In this document: piece by piece, positions 1 through 4,594 of the stretch
How positions within the stretch are numbered: the stretch's first letter is position 1
Layout of the letters: each line of letters starts with the position of its first letter
DNA from: Lachnospiraceae bacterium
Lineage (GTDB): Bacteria > Bacillota > Clostridia > Lachnospirales > Lachnospiraceae
Reading direction: 5' to 3'
Assembly: GCA_003519685.1 (NCBI GenBank)
Contig: DOWG01000265.1
Location: 161 to 8,976, forward strand
DNA length: 8,816 bases
Position numbers and translations under genes: made by a program
Notes under the pieces: model-generated
The model's input: only the letters and a program-made list of their open reading frames with translations
Told to the model about the DNA's origin: nothing
The model's database searches: none

Positions 1-13
1 GGAGCCAAAGTAC

Positions 14-92
14 CGACGAATGCAAATACTCCTTATGGGATACCATTTGTCGAAATCATATGATAGACTTTGCCCAGGGTGTGAACAGTAAC
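14..92 (+). repeat. Partial copy of a palindromic MITE-like repeat
   Basis: This stretch matches 4475-4552 at about 69 of 79 aligned positions in the same orientation. It keeps the inner stem (CGACGAATG at 14-22 against CATTTGTCG at 44-52) and the right outer end GGGTGTGAACAGTA. The left outer arm that the complete copy has (ATTCACACCC) is not present: the 13 bases before position 14 align poorly with the equivalent part of the other copy. The copy is therefore truncated or internally deleted, or its left end has diverged. It has no transposase and would be non-autonomous. Confidence 0.75.
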
Positions 93-120
93 ATGGGATG
101 ATCCACAAAATATAAAGAAT

Positions 121-268
121 CGAATGTATCCCGAGGATAACATCGGCGATAAAAGTTACCGGAGGTTCTATCCGGTTACTTACCACACGGATAACATACG
201 TGATAAAAGACAGATAAATTTACAATTATAGGGTTGTTGCAAAACAAATGCAGCAACCCTGTTTTTTA
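121..268 (+). ncRNA. Candidate structured small RNA or 3'-UTR element
   Basis: Two related 21-nt segments, 135-155 and 189-209, match at 18 of 21 positions and share GGATAACAT and GATAAAAG. Each can fold into a small hairpin with different but complementary arms: CCGA/TCGG around 131-146 and CACG/CGTG around 186-202. Between them lies a hairpin, AAGTTACCGGA (153-163) with TCCGGTTACTT (171-181), broken only by one T-T mismatch. The stretch ends at the terminator at 230-267. A weak promoter (GTAACA at 88-93, 17-bp gap, TATAAA at 111-116) would start a transcript of about 145 nt. I do not recognise a known RNA class. It may instead be the 3' UTR of a gene upstream of the window, or a leader. Confidence 0.3.
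230..267 (+). terminator. Rho-independent terminator
   Basis: AGGGTTGTTGC (230-240) pairs with GCAGCAACCCT (250-260), an 11-bp stem with one G-U pair and a 9-nt loop. It is followed by GTTTTTT (261-267). It closes a rightward transcript, either the candidate RNA at 121-268 or a gene that starts before the window. Confidence 0.85.
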
Positions 269-458
269 TTAAAAAAGAGGTATTTATCTGCCTACGGCAG
301 AACGCACTCAAATCAAACTCTTTGCTCTTATAAAAAGGGGGATTTTATATCGGATGAGCGGATTGAAAAGGGTGTTTGGAATATTGCCGGTTTCTTCGGA
401 ATATATTTAAAAAGAATCATAAAACAACGAAAACTTTGAATAGCAAAGGAGTGATATT
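268..458 (+). other. Leader upstream of the DUF6128-like gene, no gene seen
   Basis: A small hairpin, CTGCC-TAC-GGCAG, lies at 289-301 without a T-run. No promoter with both boxes is convincing. A 63-codon frame (248-439) begins inside the terminator hairpin, and an 18-codon frame starts at 354; neither looks like a protein. The only clear signal is the AAAGGAG ribosome binding site at 445-451 for the next gene. Confidence 0.5.
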
Positions 459-1856
459 TTGGCTGACTATAAAAGAATGGTTTCGTATATGTATCAATAT
501 GAAAATGGGATAAAGAGAAAGAATTCTGGTTATGCCCGGATTGAGGCAAAGAATGGACAGTGCAAAGTTACTCTGCATGTACAAATGCTGGGACAACCAG
601 ACAGTATATTTCCGACTTATTTAATTCATAGGGATCATAACGGTACAGAGCTTATTTACCTGGGGGACTCCCGACTGAAAAACCAGATATTGGATGGCAA
701 GCTTTTGGCGGATGAGAATAATATTATGGAGTCCGGTTATACGCTTTCCGATATAGGCGGGATCATTCTTTTTCTGAATTCGGGAGAATTTTATGCCACA
801 GAATGGGACGATAAGCCGATTGAGGCAAAAGAAATTATGGCGGCAATGAAACCAAAACCAAAGAAAGTGCCTCCGAAAGAAATCCCAGTGGCGCCGGAGA
901 AAGAGGTACCGCCCGTTTCGCAAAACCGTCTTACCGGCCAGCCCTTACCTACGATAGAGGAGGAGGCAACGATACCAAAGTATAAATTGCCGAGAGGCTG
1001 GAAAACGGTAGAGCGTTTACCGAATAATCCTTATGCTCCGCAGAAGAAAATCGACTTAGGGGGAGCGAATCCCATACCAGGAGACCGATTCGCGGAAAAC
1101 GGCAACCCGGCAAGTGCAGGGGGGCCCGGCAGGAGTGGAGGGATTGAACGAGAATCAGACCTTCCTGTGAGAGGGGAGAAAGAATATGATAGAAACAGAA
1201 CCGCAGGAAAAGATCCGATAGCAGAAAGTAGAGGACTGGATAGGAAAGGGACTGCGAAAAAGGAACCCCAGGAAATCATAGATACGAAGGGGGAAGCTAA
1301 AGAGACCGCAGATACGAAGAAAGAATTACAGGAAACGATGGCTGTGCAGAAAGGAACCGCAGAAGCCATAGATACGAAGCAGGAAACCAGGGAAGCCATG
1401 GCGGAGAAGCAGGAAACCGCAGTGGGGCAGATACCAAGTGAGGAGAGGACGGAAGCAGCAAGGAACCGGGCAGCCAATCGACCATACAGTAGTATGGAAT
1501 CACCGGTAGCTGCCAGGATGTTTCAAAGCTTTCCAAGGATTAATCCTTTTGAAGATAATGAGGTCATTCTATCGGTAAAGATTGAGCCTAAGGATATCGG
1601 ACTTCTGCCAAGAGAGCTCTGGGGATTAAGCAATAACAGCTTTCTCCTACACGGATACTACAGCTACCGGCATCTGATATTTGCAAAGATGAAGGACCGG
1701 TTTGGGGCCCGTTACATCATCGGGGTTCCGGGAACATATCATAACAAGGAGAAATTTATTGCCAGAATGTTCGGCTTTGATTGCTTTAAACCGGCAAAGA
1801 AGCGGGAATTAAGACAGGGAGATTTCGGATACTGGTATATTGCGGTTTCTGTATAA
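459..1856 (+). CDS. DUF6128-like C-terminal domain protein, function unknown
   Basis: This encodes 465 residues from a TTG start. AAAGGAG ends 7 nt upstream of the TTG, which supports it over the first ATG at 477. There are three parts. Residues 1-125 form a compact, mixed-charge domain (MYQYENG near 11-17, then a predicted beta-rich stretch). Residues about 127-350 are hydrophilic and disorder-prone, rich in Pro, Lys, Glu and Arg, with degenerate ten-residue repeats at about 265-324. Residues about 354-465 form a conserved-looking domain with LLHGYYSYRHLIF, the motif IIGVPGTYHNKEKF and the end GDFGYWYIAVSV, which I associate with DUF6128 proteins of Lachnospiraceae. There is no signal peptide, membrane span or catalytic motif, so it is probably cytoplasmic. 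A 6-bp hairpin (1856-1870) after the stop may be a weak terminator. The gene converges on the acetyltransferase at 1937. The family name is from memory; no function can be given. Confidence 0.8.
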   Translation: MADYKRMVSYMYQYENGIKRKNSGYARIEAKNGQCKVTLHVQMLGQPDSIFPTYLIHRDHNGTELIYLGDSRLKNQILDGKLLADENNIMESGYTLSDIGGIILFLNSGEFYATEWDDKPIEAKEIMAAMKPKPKKVPPKEIPVAPEKEVPPVSQNRLTGQPLPTIEEEATIPKYKLPRGWKTVERLPNNPYAPQKKIDLGGANPIPGDRFAENGNPASAGGPGRSGGIERESDLPVRGEKEYDRNRTAGKDPIAESRGLDRKGTAKKEPQEIIDTKGEAKETADTKKELQETMAVQKGTAEAIDTKQETREAMAEKQETAVGQIPSEERTEAARNRAANRPYSSMESPVAARMFQSFPRINPFEDNEVILSVKIEPKDIGLLPRELWGLSNNSFLLHGYYSYRHLIFAKMKDRFGARYIIGVPGTYHNKEKFIARMFGFDCFKPAKKRELRQGDFGYWYIAVSV

Positions 1857-1936
1857 TGCAGGGACTGCATTCTTACTTATATCTTACATATGTTTCCTTA
1901 TCTTTGCGCGGTCATTACGCTATAGGGAATGTTCTT

Positions 1937-2494
1937 TTACTCTTTATCCGAAGGATTAATCAAGGCATAGCGCTGATGATCGGCCCATTGGCCATTGATG
2001 CAGGCATAGGAGTAACAGATACCCTCATAGACAAAATCAAGCCGTTTGATAAGCCGGAGGGAAGGTTCGTTGTTCGGCATTATAAAAGCCTCAATACGGT
2101 GTATTTTATATTCGTCCCAGACAAGACGAATTCCCCTTTGAATGCTCTCATAGGCATAGCCCTTATGATTATATTTATACCCATATTTATATCCAAGGCT
2201 GCAGCTAAGATAGGGAGCCCTAAGAAAGTTTTGAAAGCAAACGGTACCAATAATCTCGTCGGGATTATCCTTTCGAAATACCCAGTATCTTAAGAGCTTT
2301 CCTTCTGCCATTTGATGATATTCCGCAGAAAGGGAAGCTTTTTGATAGAAGAGGGTATAGAAATTATTCGGCCGCTTGGGCTCCCAGGGTTCAAAGCTGG
2401 ATCGGTTTTCTTCATAAAAGGACAAAACCATGGGCGCGGCCTCCTTGCCCAGGGTTTTTAAGATCAGACGACTTGTTTCACAGGTATGCTGCAC
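1937..2494 (-). CDS. GNAT-family N-acetyltransferase (RimJ/RimL-like)
   Basis: This encodes 185 residues from a GTG start, with AAGGAGG 8 nt upstream. The fold is that of an acetyl-CoA-dependent N-acetyltransferase of the RimJ/RimL (Acetyltransf_3) type. The start CETSRLILK is typical of the family. RYWVFRKDNPDEIIGTVCF (69-87) fits the central strands. YNHKGYAYES (108-117) is the acetyl-CoA pyrophosphate-binding loop, with Asn where Arg or Gln is usual. IEAFIMPNNEPSLRLIKRLDF (134-154) is the motif B region, with the Asn-Glu-Pro-Ser pattern seen in this group. The acceptor could be a protein N-terminus or a small molecule; the sequence does not say. It lies 20 bp downstream of the nrdG-type gene and is probably co-transcribed with it. 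An overlapping frame on the other strand (1856-2293) is a shadow: it has no ribosome binding site or family match. Confidence 0.93.
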   Translation of the reverse strand: MQHTCETSRLILKTLGKEAAPMVLSFYEENRSSFEPWEPKRPNNFYTLFYQKASLSAEYHQMAEGKLLRYWVFRKDNPDEIIGTVCFQNFLRAPYLSCSLGYKYGYKYNHKGYAYESIQRGIRLVWDEYKIHRIEAFIMPNNEPSLRLIKRLDFVYEGICYSYACINGQWADHQRYALINPSDKE

Positions 2495-2514
2495 GAATTA
2501 CGCCTCCTTATGCA

Positions 2515-3210
2515 CTAGTCCACGCCCCTTAGTTCCACCTTTTCAACATAGGGGGTAAGCAGCTTAACAAAACTTAGCAAGGTATCCTTTGTATGGCTGC
2601 TAAGACCTGGGGAGAGAATTTCTCCGGAATCCTTATAGGACTGCAGATAATATGCCTTAGCCCCGCTGATCCATTGTCCGATGGACCGGATATCCTCTGA
2701 AGTATGATGCTCCTTAACAATCGTCGTGCGAAATTCATATGCAATTGGAGAAGTTAATAGATAGGTGATACTATCATTAATTTTATTCGTATTATATTCT
2801 TTTATACCAACGGATAAACCGTAATTTTCTCTGGAATTTTTAATATCCATAGCAACATAATCAATCAGCTTATCTTCTACTAAAGCCTTTAGAAGCGAAG
2901 GATTAGAACCATTGGTATCTAATTTTACCTTAAGCCCCAGTGCCTTAATCTCTTTAATCAGGTCGGGAAGGTCCGGATTCACGGTTGGCTCACCGCCGGT
3001 AATACATACCCCCTCTAAGATACCTCTTCGCTTAGCAAGGTAGGAAAGAACCTCCTCGGTTGGAATCGCGGGAATAGAATCCGGATGCAGCACTAAGGAG
3101 GAATTATGGCAAAAAGGACAGCGCATATTGCAGCTGCCCAGGAATATGGTAGCGGCCAGATGCTGCGGATAATCGAGCAGGGTCGTCTTATTAAAACCAT
3201 GGATCTGCAT
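2515..3210 (-). CDS. nrdG: Anaerobic ribonucleoside-triphosphate reductase activating protein (radical SAM)
   Basis: This encodes 231 residues with a GAGGTGA ribosome binding site just upstream. It is a radical-SAM glycyl-radical activase of the NrdG2 type: it reductively cleaves S-adenosylmethionine to install the glycyl radical on the anaerobic reductase NrdD. Cys27, Cys31 and Cys34 in SCNMRCPFC form the CX3CX2C motif that ligates the 4Fe-4S cluster. GGEP (72-75) is the SAM-binding motif, and KLDTNGSNP (96-104) and DYVAMDIK are typical of this subgroup. The length fits, and no extra ferredoxin-type cluster is seen. NrdD is not in the window, so the partner is inferred; a pyruvate-formate-lyase-activase-like role is a less likely alternative. 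It is the first gene of a leftward unit with the acetyltransferase and is divergent from tadA. Confidence 0.88.
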   Translation of the reverse strand: MQIHGFNKTTLLDYPQHLAATIFLGSCNMRCPFCHNSSLVLHPDSIPAIPTEEVLSYLAKRRGILEGVCITGGEPTVNPDLPDLIKEIKALGLKVKLDTNGSNPSLLKALVEDKLIDYVAMDIKNSRENYGLSVGIKEYNTNKINDSITYLLTSPIAYEFRTTIVKEHHTSEDIRSIGQWISGAKAYYLQSYKDSGEILSPGLSSHTKDTLLSFVKLLTPYVEKVELRGVD

Positions 3211-3211
3211 A

Positions 3212-3240
3212 TTGTCACCTCGTTATGGTTATGATACAAT
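3212..3240 (+). promoter_or_regulatory. Promoter of tadA
   Basis: TTGTCA (3212-3217), a 17-bp spacer and TACAAT (3235-3240), with an extended TG at 3232-3233. Each box matches the consensus at 5 of 6 positions. The predicted start is near 3247, about 45 nt before tadA. The -35 box sits immediately beside the nrdG start codon. Confidence 0.65.
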
Positions 3241-3241
3241 T

Positions 3242-3270
3242 ACTATAACAAATTTCTTGTCCGTAGTCCA
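3242..3270 (-). promoter_or_regulatory. Promoter of the nrdG-acetyltransferase unit
   Basis: Read on the minus strand: TGGACT (3270-3265), a 17-bp spacer and TATAGT (3247-3242). The predicted start is near 3235, inside the -10 box of the divergent tadA promoter. The -35 is weak (4 of 6) but the -10 is good (5 of 6). Confidence 0.55.
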
Positions 3271-3291
3271 TATGAAAAGGAAATGAAGGTA

Positions 3292-3825
3292 ATGTCCACC
3301 AATGAGCAATACATGAAGGAAGCACTGAAGCAGGCTAAGAAAGCATATCGTTTGGGAGAGGTACCCATCGGATGCGTAATTGTCTATCAGGATAAAATAA
3401 TCGGAAGAGGTTATAATAAACGGAATACAAAGAAAACAACCTTAGCCCATGCGGAGCTGATTGCAATCGAGAAGGCCAGTAAAGCCATGGGAGATTGGCG
3501 CCTGGAAGACTGCATTATGTATGTTACGTTAGAGCCATGTCAGATGTGTGCCGGAGCAATTGTTCAGGCGAGAATTAAGCAAGTGGTGGTAGGCACTAAG
3601 AATCCGAAGGCAGGCTGCGCCGGCTCGATACTCAATCTATTACAGATGGAGGAGTTTAACCATCAGGCCGAGCTGGTTTACGGTGTTATGGAAAAGGAGT
3701 GCACCGAAATATTGCAGACATTCTTTAAAGAACTCAGATGCCGGAACAAGCAGCAGAAACTGGCAGAGAAGGAAGCAGTAGAGGATAAAAGAGGGGACAG
3801 GAAGGAAGAAAAAGGAAAAGTCTGA
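3292..3825 (+). CDS. tadA: tRNA-specific adenosine-34 deaminase
   Basis: TadA converts adenosine to inosine at the wobble position of tRNA-Arg(ACG), allowing one tRNA to read several Arg codons. It is a zinc-dependent cytidine/deoxycytidylate deaminase-fold enzyme, normally a homodimer. The zinc and catalytic motifs are intact: HAE (His53, catalytic Glu55) and PCQMC (Cys83 and Cys86), numbered from the start used here. GEVPIGCVIV near the N-terminus and GTKNPKAGCAGS further on are standard TadA segments. At 177 residues it exceeds the usual 150-160 because of a Lys/Glu-rich C-terminal tail (from about residue 150), probably disordered. I chose ATG 3292 because the upstream AAAAGGA is 10 nt away; ATG 3283 would add three residues but has its ribosome binding site only 1 nt away. 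It lies upstream of the SRP RNA gene, as in Bacillus subtilis. Confidence 0.95.
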   Translation: MSTNEQYMKEALKQAKKAYRLGEVPIGCVIVYQDKIIGRGYNKRNTKKTTLAHAELIAIEKASKAMGDWRLEDCIMYVTLEPCQMCAGAIVQARIKQVVVGTKNPKAGCAGSILNLLQMEEFNHQAELVYGVMEKECTEILQTFFKELRCRNKQQKLAEKEAVEDKRGDRKEEKGKV

Positions 3826-3828
3826 GGG

Positions 3829-3857
3829 TTGACATAAGAGTAAAAAAGCTTTATACT
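3829..3857 (+). promoter_or_regulatory. Strong promoter upstream of the SRP RNA
   Basis: A perfect TTGACA (3829-3834), a 17-bp spacer and TATACT (3852-3857), 3 bp after the tadA stop codon. Transcription would start near 3864, leaving about 47 nt of leader before the mature RNA. That suits a processed precursor like the B. subtilis one. A second TATAAT at 3893-3898 would start near the mature 5' end but lacks a good -35 box. Confidence 0.8.
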
Positions 3858-3872
3858 TGGCATACAGCTTTT
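3844..3872 (+). terminator. Hairpin with short T-run, possible tadA terminator
   Basis: AAAAGCT (3844-3850) pairs with AGCTTTT (3866-3872). After one mismatch TAT (3852-3854) pairs with ATA (3862-3864), leaving a 7-nt loop. It could end the tadA transcript weakly: the T-run is only four bases and part of the stem. It overlaps the -10 box and start region of the SRP RNA promoter, so it could also be a protein site, or chance in A/T-rich DNA. Confidence 0.35.
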
Positions 3873-3910
3873 CGCTGCAATTAAAATTGTTCTATAATTT
3901 TGTTATAAAA

Positions 3911-4179
3911 TTTCCGTGCAGCCGGGGAGATAGCGGTGCCCTGTACCTGCAATCCGCTATAGCAGGGGTGATGTTCTGCCCCGGATGATTTTACTGTAGG
4001 GCAGCCCTTTATAAGTGGTGTTGACGTTTGGGTCTTACGCAACAGGAATTTGTGAACCGTGTCAGGTCAGGAATGAAGCAGCACTAAGCAAAACCTCCTG
4101 TGTGCCGTGAGGATGCCTGGACCGAGTTAACTGTAAAGGTAACGCTTATGGTATTCATCCAAAGCAGAACGCACGGATT
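3911..4179 (+). ncRNA. ffs: Signal recognition particle RNA, large Bacillus/Clostridia type
   Basis: This is the RNA scaffold of the signal recognition particle, which with Ffh targets membrane and secreted proteins to the translocon. The ends pair, CCGTGC (3914-3919) with GCACGG (4171-4176), which sets the boundaries to within a few bases. The 5' part (GGGGAGATAGCGGTGCCC, then CCTGCAATCCGCTATAGCAG) is the Alu domain found in Gram-positive SRP RNAs. GTGTTGACGTTTGGGTC and the S-domain tip GTCAGGTCAGGAATGAAGC (4061-4079) are diagnostic; the Ffh-binding tetraloop GGAA is at 4070-4073. The tetraloop is closed by A-U where B. subtilis has C-G, a compensatory change. The length of about 266 nt agrees with the 271-nt B. 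subtilis RNA. Its promoter is at 3829 and its terminator at 4205. Confidence 0.95.
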
Positions 4180-4204
4180 AAAATATAATTAGCAATGAAT
4201 TTAC

Positions 4205-4237
4205 AGAGTATCGTGAAGAATCGGTACTCTTTTTTTG
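4205..4237 (+). terminator. Rho-independent terminator of the SRP RNA
   Basis: AGAGTATCG (4205-4213) pairs with CGGTACTCT (4222-4230), a 9-bp stem with one G-U pair and an 8-nt loop, followed directly by six Ts (4231-4236). Confidence 0.9.
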
Positions 4238-4264
4238 TCGTATAAGAAATTACGTCCTATACGA
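4238..4264. promoter_or_regulatory. Operator-like imperfect palindrome, copy 1
   Basis: The arms are TCGTATAAGAA (4238-4248) and GTCCTATACGA (4254-4264), 9 of 11 positions complementary around a 5-bp centre. The same TATAAGAA/GTCCTATA core recurs at 4352-4371, and both copies are followed within 3 bp by GATAAAA. It lies just after the SRP RNA terminator and could be a repressor site for the 4595 gene, or an RNA hairpin. No binding protein can be named. Confidence 0.4.
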
Positions 4265-4309
4265 TAAAAAACGCTCCGCTAAGAAGTTACTATTATTATT
4301 AAAAACATG

Positions 4310-4336
4310 CTTTCCCGGCAGGAAAGGGCTTCCTTT
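4310..4336 (+). other. Overlapping alternative small hairpins
   Basis: CTTTCC (4310-4315) can pair with GGAAAG (4321-4326), or AAAGG (4323-4327) can pair with CCTTT (4332-4336). The two stems exclude each other, as in attenuators, but both are short and no T-run follows. Confidence 0.2.
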
Positions 4337-4350
4337 ATTCCGGAACAGGG

Positions 4351-4372
4351 ATATAAGAATTTTGTCCTATAT
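4351..4372. promoter_or_regulatory. Operator-like imperfect palindrome, copy 2
   Basis: The arms are ATATAAGAA (4351-4359) and GTCCTATAT (4364-4372), 7 of 9 positions complementary around TTTT. The core matches the copy at 4238-4264, while the outermost paired bases differ but stay complementary. It is about 45 bp upstream of the possible TATAAT at 4418-4423. Confidence 0.4.
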
Positions 4373-4394
4373 TGATAAAATATGGGATATTCCC

Positions 4395-4423
4395 CTTTTT
4401 TAAAAGATAATTTAGTATATAAT
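4395..4423 (+). promoter_or_regulatory. Possible promoter for the 776-residue protein gene
   Basis: TATAAT at 4418-4423 is a perfect -10 box, but the -35 position (4395-4400, CTTTTT) is poor, so it may need an activator. Transcription would start near 4430. The palindromic repeat would then form a large hairpin inside the 5' UTR. Confidence 0.3.
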
Positions 4424-4434
4424 AACAGTTGAGA

Positions 4435-4552
4435 GCTACTATTCACACCCGACATGTATGCCATGCTATGATTTCGACAAATGCAAATACTCCTTATCGA
4501 ATATCATTTGTCAAAATCATATTATAAACTTTGTCCGGGTGTGAACAGTAGC
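4435..4552 (+). mobile_element. Complete MITE-like palindromic element
   Basis: This is a 118-bp element with terminal inverted repeats. The left end, GCTACTATTCACACCCG and onward (4435-4454), is complementary to 4532-4552 apart from one substitution and one extra base. An inner pair of 17-nt arms, 4467-4483 and 4505-4521, matches at 16 of 17. The flanks AGTTGAGA (4427-4434) and AATTGAGA (4553-4560) match at 7 of 8 and abut the ends exactly, as a slightly mutated target-site duplication would. There is no transposase, so any movement would need an enzyme supplied elsewhere. A second, incomplete copy is at 14-92. It could alternatively be a REP-like or RNA-processing repeat rather than a transposon derivative. 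Confidence 0.75.
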
Positions 4553-4594
4553 AATTGAGAACATGAATATAGAATAGATTAAGGCGGTGTAACA

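Noticed and set aside
135..209. Two GGATAACAT segments considered as a CRISPR-like array
   Set aside because: There are only two imperfect copies, the intervening DNA is itself a hairpin, and no cas gene is nearby.
248..439. 63-codon plus-strand frame before the DUF6128-like gene
   Set aside because: It begins inside the terminator hairpin, lacks a ribosome binding site and has no protein-like composition.
1031..1477. 148-codon minus-strand frame inside the DUF6128-like gene
   Set aside because: Its Ser/Ala/Phe-rich composition is the complement of the Lys/Glu repeat region, and it lacks start signals.
1856..2293. 145-codon plus-strand frame overlapping the acetyltransferase
   Set aside because: It is antisense to a well-supported GNAT gene and has no ribosome binding site or recognisable domain; its hydrophobic stretches come from reverse-reading the real gene.
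4309..4377. 22-codon plus-strand frame (MLSRQERASFIPEQGYKNFVLY)
   Set aside because: It has no ribosome binding site, overlaps a palindrome and hairpins, and is too short to support; a gene remnant is possible but not demonstrable.
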